From positions 1 through 62,174 of the forward strand of contig NZ_DFQV01000007.1 of NCBI RefSeq assembly GCF_002377945.1: a stretch of DNA of 62,174 bases, given 5' to 3'. The notes under the pieces were generated by a model. It was given only the letters and a program-made list of their open reading frames with translations, did no database searches and had not been told where the DNA came from. Below, in pieces: positions 1 through 8,071 of this stretch (positions are counted from its first letter, which is position 1; every line of letters begins with the position of its first letter). Source of the DNA: Psychrobacter sp. UBA3480. GTDB taxonomy: Bacteria; Pseudomonadota; Gammaproteobacteria; Pseudomonadales; Moraxellaceae. A program made the translations under genes and the position numbers.

Positions 1-2
1 TA

Positions 3-944
3 AAGTCGGGGCGGTTCAAAGTCTTTCAAGGCGATACGTTGCAGTACAAACCAAGTGAAACAATAGTTCAAAACATGCAACGTACAAGTACGTTATATAA
101 AAATCAGAGTATGGCATGGATGGAATTAAAGCCTCAGTATTCTTTAGAAGCGCAAGAAAACTGGGTATTGAGTCAATTAATAGATAATAAGAAACCAGTT
201 GAACAAGATAATTTTGATGAAAAGTGTCCAGATTGGAGCGATGTTATCTTGAGACTTAGAAAAAGAGGTTATATCGAGAAACCAGTTAAGTTAACCGAAG
301 CGGGTATAGAATATATTCAAGATTTATTATTACTCAACCCGAGAGGACTACCAGCAGAACCAGAGTTTTCTGTCCATGTTGCACCTATCGCAACAGGAGC
401 AACTGTTACTGAAGATGAGCAAATATATAATAAGCTTTCAAGTTATATGAGAAAAGTGCTAGGACTAGACATGGAAGGAAGTGGGTTAGCTGCATCAGCT
501 GATAGCTACGATATGCCATTTATATTTGCAAAAGGAGTATCAGATTTTGCAGATCCTTATAAAGATGATCGTTACCGTACTTTTGCAGCACGTGCTTCAG
601 CTGAGTTGCTTATTCTCTTATTAAGGAATAGTGAGTCTTTATTTACTCGTAAAGAAGATAAGTTACCAGAAATTGAAAGCGATAATATGGACAGTGATGA
701 CATAGTGCGTCTGCTTGCAGAGTTGTATCCAGACTTTGACGAAACTCAAGTCTTATGGGAAAGAGCAGGAGGTAAGCTGAGTGATTTAGAAAATAAGTCA
801 CGCCCATATACCCGCTGGCATACCATATGGAAAAAAGTAAACCAAGGCTCAGAAGTAACACCGAAAGCGCTTTTACAAATCATTCAAAAAGATAATCCTC
901 AATGCATAGCTATAAAATCTTTATTAAAAGCTTACCACTCATAA
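3..944 (+). CDS. Phosphorylase-superfamily nucleosidase-like effector with C-terminal EAD (5' end outside window)
   Basis: The reading frame is open to the left window edge, so the true start and the N-terminal part of the phosphorylase fold lie upstream; the TTG at 39 is not convincing as a start. The visible part contains an insert that looks like a winged helix (ending LTEAGIEYIQ). It is followed by the C-terminal half of an MTA/SAH-nucleosidase-like (purine nucleoside phosphorylase superfamily) fold, with LGLDMEGSGLA, AKGVSDFADP and KDDRYRTFAARASAE motifs. The last ~80 residues form a separate helical domain with LWERAGGKLSDL, closely matched at the end of the protein encoded at 3903-6338. 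In this superfamily such enzymes cleave N-glycosidic bonds of nucleosides or nucleotides. In EAD-linked forms they are predicted effectors of conflict systems. The gene is AT-rich and first in a compact operon, 17 nt before the next gene. Substrate unknown. Confidence 0.75.
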   Translation, partial: KSGRFKVFQGDTLQYKPSETIVQNMQRTSTLYKNQSMAWMELKPQYSLEAQENWVLSQLIDNKKPVEQDNFDEKCPDWSDVILRLRKRGYIEKPVKLTEAGIEYIQDLLLLNPRGLPAEPEFSVHVAPIATGATVTEDEQIYNKLSSYMRKVLGLDMEGSGLAASADSYDMPFIFAKGVSDFADPYKDDRYRTFAARASAELLILLLRNSESLFTRKEDKLPEIESDNMDSDDIVRLLAELYPDFDETQVLWERAGGKLSDLENKSRPYTRWHTIWKKVNQGSEVTPKALLQIIQKDNPQCIAIKSLLKAYHS

Positions 945-961
945 AATTTGGAGTACAGTAA

Positions 962-2092
962 ATGTCAAGAGTATTGGATGGAGTCAATAGTTTAGGTTTA
1001 ATTGAAAAGCTAGATGGCGATGATAGGCGTTTTGATAATATGGTTGAGGCAACTACCTTACTAGTAGAAAGGTTGAAAGAAGATGAGCCATTGCTTACCT
1101 CATTTGTATTAACCAGTATAAACCAAACGCCTAATAGCGATGATATAGCAATAAAAATTGCAGATGAATGTTTTACAGAAGTATGGAGGTCGGCCAGGTC
1201 AATCTACATAGACACCCCATTCTTACTTTATCGCTCTATGCTTCTAGATGCTTGTCAACAATTAGCATTAGATAATCAAAGGTATGCTTATATACTGTGG
1301 AATACAATTGCTGATATGCTACCCTTCAAACGGTTCGCAGAAGAAAAAGAAGTCTTTGAAAGTATATTTTCACAATGGTCTAAAGAAAGTGAGGAATATT
1401 CAAGTTTCGATCTTCTAGAGAACGGAAAAGGGAATAAAATACCATTTCCAAGAAAGCTTCCTACATTTGAACTAAGTACTGAGCTTGAAGGCATCCAGGA
1501 CTTTCAAACCATGTATACTAAATTATCTGAAGATTTTACGACCCGAGAAAGTCTTTATCAAAGCCAGTATCAAAAATTTGAACAATACAGAAATAGTATA
1601 AATGAAAATATTAGGTCTAATGAAAATTTAAAGTTAGACACCATTTGGTGGAGTAAGGCTTTATACTCTCCTTCCTTAAATCAAAGCTATAGAGAGTTTG
1701 AAGGTAAAATTGCCTTAATAGTCATGGTGAGTGATTTACTGTCTCTAATGGAAAATGCGCCACCAGCAAGTATTTCTTATTTAATCTTTGAAACAGTTGC
1801 CGACTTACCTAATATAGATATTGAAGAAAAGTTTTCTTTAGAAAAGATATGGGAATTTTATTCAAAAAATAAAGATAGTGTCCCGAAAGAGACTATTCGG
1901 CAACTAACAATTGGTTATAAAGACAATTGGTCACTGAAGGACTTTGTTAGTTACGCTTTTTCTGATGATTCTTTCGATACAGATACCGCTATATCTAAAC
2001 TGAGTATCTCCAAAGATACAGAAATTAGTCTTCCTAAATTGGCTCAAGCTATTTTTCGAGAACAATCTGCTGAAAATCAAGTAGAGACATGA
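962..2092 (+). CDS. GASH-like helical protein of a GTPase-associated system
   Basis: A 376-residue, all-helical, soluble protein with no signal peptide or membrane segment. Its opening (a short helix with GLIEKLDGDDRRF, then an acidic helix and a WRSARSIY segment) resembles the GTPase-associated system helical domain (GASH) family as I remember it; this is family-level recall, not a search. The C-terminal 150 residues are Ser/Asp-rich and contain no catalytic motif that I recognise. It sits between the EAD-phosphorylase and the first GTPase. Its stop codon overlaps the next start as ATGA at 2089-2092, implying translational coupling and a shared complex. A plausible role is a scaffold or adaptor for the GTPases. 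Alternative: an unrelated helical protein of unknown function. Confidence 0.55.
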   Translation: MSRVLDGVNSLGLIEKLDGDDRRFDNMVEATTLLVERLKEDEPLLTSFVLTSINQTPNSDDIAIKIADECFTEVWRSARSIYIDTPFLLYRSMLLDACQQLALDNQRYAYILWNTIADMLPFKRFAEEKEVFESIFSQWSKESEEYSSFDLLENGKGNKIPFPRKLPTFELSTELEGIQDFQTMYTKLSEDFTTRESLYQSQYQKFEQYRNSINENIRSNENLKLDTIWWSKALYSPSLNQSYREFEGKIALIVMVSDLLSLMENAPPASISYLIFETVADLPNIDIEEKFSLEKIWEFYSKNKDSVPKETIRQLTIGYKDNWSLKDFVSYAFSDDSFDTDTAISKLSISKDTEISLPKLAQAIFREQSAENQVET

Positions 2093-3072
2093 GTATGAGT
2101 GATAGTGAAATAACCGTAGGTGGTGTTTGTTCTAGAGAGGGAAAAGATTGTTATGTCGGTGATGGCGGAGCTTGTAGTGAGGGTAAGGATTATCCTAATG
2201 AATGCCAATATTTTGAAGTTAAATTAAAAGAAACTACAGAAAATCCTGAATTAAAGCAATATAGGATATGGTGGTCGGGTAATAACTTAGGAATACAAGA
2301 CTTAAGCCAAATTCGGGCACGAGGCGAAAGCCGTTTTATTGGTGTGTTTGGTTCGCATGACACGGGAAAAACCACATTCTTACTGATTGCTTATCTAAAT
2401 TATATACGCCAAGGACTTAAATTAAGTTATAAATTTGCTGGTTCTAAAAGCTTGGTAGCATGGGAGAACCTGTCATCTTATTCAAGACTCGATACAACTA
2501 AGTCCACTTTCCCACCTCATACTTCTCGACAATCAGAGAGGGTTCCAGGGTTACTACACCTGGCATTAAGAGATAATGAAAGCAATTTGATCGACTTGTT
2601 ACTTACTGATGCTCCTGGCGAATGGTTCACTACATGGTCATTAAACTCAGATGATCCTAATGCGGGTGGTGCGCAATGGATGGCTACGAACTCAGACATG
2701 TTTATCATAACAGCTGATTGTAATAAGTTTGCAGGAGAAAATAGAGGAAAGGCACGAAAAGAGTTATTTATGTTATTTGAAAGACTCATTCCATTTACCA
2801 AAAAAAAACCTACAGCTTTAATTTGGACTAAGTCCGATGAGTTAGTAGAAAACCCGATTTCAGACAGAATGAAAAAACAAATTACTGATAAGCTTTTATT
2901 TAATATTCCACATGCCAAACAATATAAAGTAACCATAGAAAACCCAGATTCAGTTACTAATGTTATACATGATTTATTACTAGAGAATGAGTCATTCAGA
3001 CAACCGATAATAGTTTCTGACCCTATTGTGAGCAACTCACCTTTTATGTGCTACCGAGGAAGTCATGTCTAA
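2089..3072 (+). CDS. Cys-rich N-terminus plus P-loop GTPase (DO-GTPase2-like)
   Basis: 327 residues. The N-terminus has four cysteines (residues 14, 21, 29 and 39) that could bind a metal. A GTPase domain follows, with P-loop GSHDTGKTT (88-96), a G3-like DAPGEW (174-179) and a G4-like TKSD (247-250). This fits one of the paired 'double GTPase' families of the GAP1/GASH conflict systems. The start at 2089 overlaps the preceding stop (ATGA); a second ATG at 2095 is also possible. The 3' end overlaps the next GTPase gene by 8 nt. The GTPase presumably acts as a regulated switch or motor of the system. GTP rather than ATP specificity is inferred from TKSD. Confidence 0.7.
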   Translation: MSMSDSEITVGGVCSREGKDCYVGDGGACSEGKDYPNECQYFEVKLKETTENPELKQYRIWWSGNNLGIQDLSQIRARGESRFIGVFGSHDTGKTTFLLIAYLNYIRQGLKLSYKFAGSKSLVAWENLSSYSRLDTTKSTFPPHTSRQSERVPGLLHLALRDNESNLIDLLLTDAPGEWFTTWSLNSDDPNAGGAQWMATNSDMFIITADCNKFAGENRGKARKELFMLFERLIPFTKKKPTALIWTKSDELVENPISDRMKKQITDKLLFNIPHAKQYKVTIENPDSVTNVIHDLLLENESFRQPIIVSDPIVSNSPFMCYRGSHV

Positions 3073-3910
3073 GAAAAATATATTGGTTATTGGTCGAGCT
3101 AACAGTGGTAAAACACACTTTTTTGGACAACTTTATGGTCGTCTTAAAGAGCCTCGAAGCTCACTAAATATCAATGGAACACCAGCAAATTTAGAAATGC
3201 TTGGTGAGGTTTTTGAAGCACTAAGCGAAGGTAAAGCTTCTGCTCATACTGTGGCTGAGACTTGGAATAGCCTAAAAATACCATTAATAGATGAAAATGG
3301 TAAAGAGTTTGATATAAATTGGCCTGAATACGCAGGTGAGCAATGGGATACTATTTTCTCTACACGCTCGTTAGATGAGAAATGGAAAAGCCAATTAGAT
3401 GATAGTGATAAATGGCTTATCGTGATTAGGGTGGAAAGCGAACCTACATTCCCAGATTTCCTTGAAAAATTGGCCAATAATGAAAAACCAGAAAAGAAGC
3501 ATGAATCACCTAATTCCACAAATTGGGACGCAAATCCTTACTGGGTAGAAAAGTTACAGATACTATTACAATTATCAAAAACGCAAATAGCTAACAAAGT
3601 TCAAAGCCCTAAGGTAGCCGTTTTGCTTTCCTGTTACGATGAAGTAAATACTGAAAATGCCACTCCACATATGATTTTAGAGCAACGACTACCAATGTTA
3701 GCTTCGTATTTGGTCTCTAACTGGGACGAGGATAAATTAAGTATATGGGGGCTTTCTGCATTAGGAAAGGAATTAACAGAAGCGTCAAAAGATGAAGATT
3801 TTATTGATGAAGGTCCAGAGAACCAGGGCTGGGTTATATCGCCAAATGAGACTATTGAGCAGAAAAATATCGACCTAACTTTACCTATTAAATGGTTGCT
3901 TAATGACTGA
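3065..3910 (+). CDS. Second P-loop GTPase of the pair (DO-GTPase1-like)
   Basis: 281 residues. P-loop GRANSGKT is at residues 10-17. The G3 region is WPEYAGEQW (about 86-94), with Glu where Asp is usual, and the G4 region is degenerate (LLSCYDE). It is clearly a different GTPase from its neighbour, not a tandem duplicate. It overlaps the upstream GTPase by 8 nt and the downstream large protein by 8 nt, so all three are likely translated together and work as one complex. Family knowledge: systems with GAP1-type proteins usually carry two dissimilar GTPases. The unusual G3 Glu and weak G4 make its real nucleotide specificity uncertain. Confidence 0.68.
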   Translation: MSKKNILVIGRANSGKTHFFGQLYGRLKEPRSSLNINGTPANLEMLGEVFEALSEGKASAHTVAETWNSLKIPLIDENGKEFDINWPEYAGEQWDTIFSTRSLDEKWKSQLDDSDKWLIVIRVESEPTFPDFLEKLANNEKPEKKHESPNSTNWDANPYWVEKLQILLQLSKTQIANKVQSPKVAVLLSCYDEVNTENATPHMILEQRLPMLASYLVSNWDEDKLSIWGLSALGKELTEASKDEDFIDEGPENQGWVISPNETIEQKNIDLTLPIKWLLND

Positions 3911-6338
3911 CTCTGATTTAGCTTTTCCTATTTATGCCACCTATGGTGATAAAGACAATAAGCATCAACTTATCCATACTACTAATTCCGAAGTAGAGCT
4001 TCCAAGTCAACTGCTATCTATTACTGATAAACCAGCAGGTTATTTGCCAGCGAATGTAGTTTGGTATCCAGTTCTTGGATGTGAGGTCTTTAACGATTAT
4101 TGGTGCTTATGGTGTACGTATCCTGATTTTGGAGCTTTTAGAGGAGGAATGGTTAGAAGTAAGGTTGCCTTGTTACCTGTTAATCAAGCGATAGAATTAA
4201 ACGATTTGACAGATATTTTAATATCAATTATGAATTCTGAAAAATTACCAGAAATTACTAATGAGCAGTTAAAAAACGTATTTGACTCATTAGTAATAGC
4301 AACTCACCCTGTCTTAATCTTAGAAAATCTAGCTTCTTTTGCCACTATCATTATGGAGCTTTGGAGAAGTTTATGGCCAAAAGCTAGGAAAAGGCTAATA
4401 TGTAACGTGAAATGGAGTCCTTCTCAAATCTTAGCCGATGAGAGCGAATTCAATATTGTCGCATCTATAGCATCTAATAAGCTTCGATGGATTGAACCTT
4501 ATACTGCTATTAGTAGTACTGGCAACAACAATGAGGTTAGCGATACTAGAGCGGTAAAATTTCTTTTAGACCATCAGGATACTATTCTTGAAAATCTCTT
4601 AGAGAACACATCATTAGCCATAGAAAAACCTCCGTTACAAAGACTGAGAAAGTTATCAAGAACTGTGGAGTTGATAGACACGTTTAATACAGAACCTTCA
4701 GCGTCTCTTGCAATTAACCTTATTAGAAATAGCTTATCATTTGAAGATACTGAAGGTGACTTAGATATATATGTAAACAAAGCACTCATATATCTTGCAG
4801 AGAACCTAACAAGTTTAAGCTTTATGGAAGTAGAAAAAATACAAAATATCGTATTTAAAAAGAATCACAACTATAACTTACTATGTCTTTCGTTAGCGAG
4901 TTACATCGAAAATAAATTTACTTTATTGAAAGATGAAGATAAAAATAGGTTGATAGCCGACAGTATAAGGAAGAATAGGTGGTGGTATATAGCCCTAAAG
5001 AAAGGTATTAGTCAGGGGGTTGATACATTGACGCCTAGTTGGCTTCAACAAGCTAAACAGCTGATTATAGATGAAGAATTGTTTGCCATAGCGAGTGATG
5101 TTATTTCAGACTCAAAAGATATTGAAAAGGGCATCTTAGAATTGACTCTTGAAAATGAGCCTAATGATAATGATATCGAAAGGCTAAAGGAATTTGCTAG
5201 GTCAAAAAACTGGGCAAAACTATATGCCTGGTGCTTATTTAGATTAGATCAACCTATAATGGCTCTGAATAAAATCTTAGATTTTGAGCATCCTGAGGTA
5301 GTTGGCTTTGATTACTTGATTGAGTTATATAACGAAAATGAACTATTAAGTACTTTTAGGGTCATCGATGATACGAGAGTAATTACAAACATTGAGAATA
5401 CAGATACACTCGTTGAAAATTTACTACCCTATCTAGAACTAGATAAGAAGTTTGATAGATATTTGCTTTCACAGGGCTATCGCAGTAAGTTATCAATACC
5501 ATCCAAAATTATCATCAACGATGGAATAGACAGTATTTTACGTAGTGCTACTAATGGTCATGAAACATATGGATTGATTGAAATACTAGCAGAGAAAAGC
5601 TTTGAAGAAAATCTTGCTGAGCGAGCACTGTTGCAGTTAACTGAAGGTTTTTCTTGGGATAAATTAAGTAAATCGGATACGCAGGTACTGATTAATACGG
5701 TAAGTAAATATGTCGTTGAAAACGGCATCAGTAACGTAACTGATAAAATCATTCAAGAAAATATAAAGGAGAAGTTCCTAAAATCAGAGATAGCGCCTAA
5801 GGTAATGGATTTATTAATAGGATGGAATGTTCATGTGAATGAATCTGAAGTAATTAATATTTTAGGTCAATATACTGACAACAACTGGAGACAGTATGGT
5901 AAAAATTTAGGAGAGTTCATAAACTCAAGTAAATGGATATCAATAACTAAGGCTTTATATACATTGTATGGAAATAAGAAGGTTGTTAATAATGCGCTGA
6001 AATATTGCTACAGTCTATTACCAAAAAAACAAAAGTGGGCCTATTCATTTAAATCTAAGATAAACCTTGATGAATTGCCAGATGATTATCTTATTAGTAG
6101 ATTAGTTGACGAAGCCAGTTCCTTATATAGTTCAGAAGAATTAGAATTCCTGTGGGAGAAAGCAGGTGGCAAACTCAAAGATTTAAACTCCAATGGAAAC
6201 CTTGGCAAACAATGGACTAAAGCGATTAAAAAAGCAAAAAAAGGTAACATAGAAGGAGGCGTGCTTACTTTGATTGATATCATGCTAGAAAGGTATCCAT
6301 ATAATACTGAATTAAATGAGCTGAAGACCTTTTTTTAA
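3903..6338 (+). CDS. GAP1-type large GTPase-associated protein with C-terminal EAD
   Basis: 811 residues, soluble and mostly helical. The first ~110 residues (FPIYATYGDKDNKHQLIHTT, then ITDKP and WCLWCTYPDF) match the general pattern of a GAP1-N domain: a YG.., H-L-I/L start and a conserved D. A long helical middle with TPR/HEAT-like character follows. The last ~78 residues hold LYSSEELEFLWEKAGGKLKDL and a terminal Pro-x-N-x-x-L segment (YPYNTELNEL). This is an effector-associated domain very like the C-terminus of the first gene of the operon, suggesting homotypic binding between the two. It is the last gene of the operon; no terminator with a T-run follows directly. Function inferred: platform coupling the GTPases to the nucleosidase-like effector. 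Confidence 0.65.
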   Translation: MTDSDLAFPIYATYGDKDNKHQLIHTTNSEVELPSQLLSITDKPAGYLPANVVWYPVLGCEVFNDYWCLWCTYPDFGAFRGGMVRSKVALLPVNQAIELNDLTDILISIMNSEKLPEITNEQLKNVFDSLVIATHPVLILENLASFATIIMELWRSLWPKARKRLICNVKWSPSQILADESEFNIVASIASNKLRWIEPYTAISSTGNNNEVSDTRAVKFLLDHQDTILENLLENTSLAIEKPPLQRLRKLSRTVELIDTFNTEPSASLAINLIRNSLSFEDTEGDLDIYVNKALIYLAENLTSLSFMEVEKIQNIVFKKNHNYNLLCLSLASYIENKFTLLKDEDKNRLIADSIRKNRWWYIALKKGISQGVDTLTPSWLQQAKQLIIDEELFAIASDVISDSKDIEKGILELTLENEPNDNDIERLKEFARSKNWAKLYAWCLFRLDQPIMALNKILDFEHPEVVGFDYLIELYNENELLSTFRVIDDTRVITNIENTDTLVENLLPYLELDKKFDRYLLSQGYRSKLSIPSKIIINDGIDSILRSATNGHETYGLIEILAEKSFEENLAERALLQLTEGFSWDKLSKSDTQVLINTVSKYVVENGISNVTDKIIQENIKEKFLKSEIAPKVMDLLIGWNVHVNESEVINILGQYTDNNWRQYGKNLGEFINSSKWISITKALYTLYGNKKVVNNALKYCYSLLPKKQKWAYSFKSKINLDELPDDYLISRLVDEASSLYSSEELEFLWEKAGGKLKDLNSNGNLGKQWTKAIKKAKKGNIEGGVLTLIDIMLERYPYNTELNELKTFF

Positions 6339-6660
6339 GCAAAAGTTATATGAGTTGTTTTATCAAATCATCGTTTCTATCGTTGGAGTGATAGAAGTTC
6401 CTGTGTTTCTCAACCTTGGTCACAAAATGGTCACCGTTTGGTCACTGATAACTTGGTCACTGATTTTTAAGAGAGAGAATGTATGTACGCAAACTTATAG
6501 CTAATACAGGATTAAAGAGAATGTGACTTCATGAGAGTTTAGAAAGATAAAATAGCCAGGCATTGTGAATAAAGGGCTTGATCTAAAATTCAGACACAAA
6601 AAAACCCCAAACAATCTAATGCCTGAGGCGAAATTTGAACAAAGCTTAAGCTATAAATAG
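6339..6660. other. Intergenic region between GTPase system and tRNA-Arg
   Basis: No gene is visible in these 322 bases. They hold the TGGTCAC repeat cluster at 6417-6460 and, near 6600, a run of A on the plus strand (a T-run on the minus strand) that could end transcription of the tRNA-Arg gene, although the hairpin before it is weak. This would be a reasonable place for the end of an integrated island, because it lies beside the 3' end of a tRNA gene. Confidence 0.4.
6417..6460. repeat. Cluster of four TGGTCAC direct repeats
   Basis: TGGTCAC occurs at 6417-6423, 6428-6434, 6439-6445 and 6454-6460, that is at spacings of 11, 11 and 15 bases. Such phased heptamers can be binding sites for a DNA-binding protein, for example arm-type integrase sites near an attachment site. 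That reading is inference from the neighbouring tRNA gene. Confidence 0.55.
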
Positions 6661-6737
6661 TGGTGCGCTCGGCGGGAATCGAACCCACGACCCTCGGCTT
6701 CGGAGACCGATACTCTATCCAACTGAGCTACGAGCGC
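6661..6737 (-). tRNA. tRNA-Arg (anticodon CCG)
   Basis: Read on the minus strand, the 77-nt gene folds as a full cloverleaf. The acceptor GCGCTCG pairs with CGAGCGC, followed by A and an encoded CCA. The anticodon loop CTCCGAA gives anticodon CCG, reading the Arg codon CGG. The T-loop is TTCGATT. Its 3' end points to the GTPase-system operon, the usual side for integration of islands into tRNA genes. Confidence 0.93.
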
Positions 6738-7089
6738 ATATGATAACGATATGTCTAACTGTCACGCTTAGATGCGCGTGATAATTAGCATAAGGTGTCT
6801 AGAAATAAAGACCGCTTAGTCTAACAAATAAAAAGCATAAAGCCAATAAATGACAGTCGCGATTGAGGTTTTTTAAGAAAAAACAGCCAAGTCATTAAAC
6901 AAGCATGGCAATTTACCTGCCTTTTCCCTTATAATGTTGGGGAGAATTCATATTTATAATCACCGATTACAAGTGCGTTGGCACGCGGGATGGCTGTCTG
7001 CTATTGAAGACTTAGAAGTCGTCAAAGGAGGACAGACAGAATGTCCGAGCCGTGCTAGTCCTTGTATACGTAATAAGAGAACGTGACGA
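6738..7089. other. Leader/promoter region of the cytochrome gene
   Basis: No gene is visible. A TATAAT at 6930-6935, preceded by a poor -35 region, could be the promoter of the downstream cytochrome gene, leaving a leader of about 145 bases. Short open frames here lack ribosome binding sites or end at once. Confidence 0.3.
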
Positions 7090-7749
7090 ATGAGAAAAGT
7101 AGTTATGTTATCGGCAGCTGCCATTCTAGGAATCGCTAGTATCGCGGTGAGCCAAGCTGAAGATGTTGTAGACACTCCTGTAACTGCGTCAGACGTAGCA
7201 GAAGGCCAAGAGGTCGTAGAAGCTGCTCCTGAAACGCTAGGTGACGATACCCAAGCTGCTGCAGATACGACAGATGGTGCTGCTGCGCCTATTGACGAAG
7301 CCGCTCTAGCAGAAGGTGAAGAAACTGCCGCTGCAGCGCCTGCCGCTGATGAAGAGCCAATTCCACAAGATACGCCGCAAGTACAGAAGCTAATTGCTTT
7401 GTATCCTAATCTGATTGCGCGTATCCAACCTGTTGCCAATATCTGTTTTGAAGATGGTGAAGCTTGTGATGTAACGGCACGCTCATCTGGCCCAGCTGCT
7501 GGCGACGGTCCTCGTGACGGTAAAGCGGTATATAATGCTGTATGTCATACTTGTCATACAGCAGGCTTGCTAGGCTCTCCTATCTTTGGTGATGCTGGCG
7601 CTTGGGGCCCACGTATCGCAAAAGGTAAAGATACGCTATATACCCATGCTATCAATGGTTTCAATGCGATGCCTGCCAAAGGTGGCGCGGATATTCCTGA
7701 TGAAGAAGTTCAAAATGCTGTAGATTATATGGTTGCAGAAGCAAGCTAA
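7090..7749 (+). CDS. Secreted c-type cytochrome (cytochrome c5-like)
   Basis: 219 residues. A signal peptide covers about residues 1-23 (basic start, hydrophobic core, SQA cleavage site). An acidic Ala/Glu-rich linker spans about 24-95, and the heme domain follows. The heme motif CHTCH is at 152-156, and Met194 in FNAMPAKGG is the likely sixth ligand, as in the cytochrome c5 family. A Cys pair in ICFEDGEACDV (119 and 126) precedes the heme domain. It would carry electrons in the periplasm between respiratory complexes. The long acidic linker may let the domain reach partners while anchored or crowded. It is a single gene with its own terminator at 7792. Confidence 0.9.
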   Translation: MRKVVMLSAAAILGIASIAVSQAEDVVDTPVTASDVAEGQEVVEAAPETLGDDTQAAADTTDGAAAPIDEAALAEGEETAAAAPAADEEPIPQDTPQVQKLIALYPNLIARIQPVANICFEDGEACDVTARSSGPAAGDGPRDGKAVYNAVCHTCHTAGLLGSPIFGDAGAWGPRIAKGKDTLYTHAINGFNAMPAKGGADIPDEEVQNAVDYMVAEAS

Positions 7750-7791
7750 TCTTTGTTGATTACCTTCCAAGCTTTTACGATAGTTATCTAT

Positions 7792-7827
7792 AAAGCGCCT
7801 ATTTCAGTGATGAGATAGGCGCTTTTT
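7792..7827 (+). terminator. Intrinsic terminator after cytochrome gene
   Basis: AAAGCGCCTAT (7792-7802) pairs with ATAGGCGCTTT (7815-7825); the stem extends inward through TTC/GAG to a loop AGTGAT, and five T end the structure. Its stem is nearly the same as that of the terminator at 10849-10886. Confidence 0.9.
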
Positions 7828-7954
7828 CATGATGAGTATTATTAATATGGTACTTCGAATACAAGGCAGTTGAAATTCGCCATGAGTAGCCTCATTTTAT
7901 GAGATTAGTTCATTCATTACCGTACATTACATTGTTACCTTTAGATAGTAGAGT

Positions 7955-8014
7955 GTGTTGAACATTCTTATACGGCTTTTGCCTATATGATAATGATAGT
8001 CGAATGTTCAACAC
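7955..8014. repeat. 13-bp perfect inverted repeat upstream of yadG
   Basis: GTGTTGAACATTC at 7955-7967 is repeated exactly inverted at 8002-8014, separated by 34 bases that include the AT-rich string TATGATAATGATAG. There is no T-run, so it is not a normal terminator. It may be an operator or an mRNA leader hairpin for the exporter operon beginning at 8072. The rest of 7828-8071 holds nothing recognisable. Confidence 0.6.
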
Positions 8015-8071
8015 GGCCTATTATTCTAAAATCGCATTTTATATAAATTGATAACAAATAAAGAGGTCTTC

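Noticed and set aside
39..41. TTG as start of the first gene
   Set aside because: The frame is open back to the window edge and the upstream codons (KSGRFKVFQGDT) read as normal protein; the domain needs more N-terminal sequence, so the gene is cut by the window.
2517..3035. Minus-strand frame of 172 codons opposite the first GTPase
   Set aside because: The GTPase frame carries clear P-loop, G3 and G4 motifs; the opposite frame has none.
6960..7439. Minus-strand frame of 159 codons opposite the cytochrome
   Set aside because: Very Ala/Ser-rich translation caused by the repetitive acidic linker of the cytochrome gene on the other strand; no start signal or family pattern.
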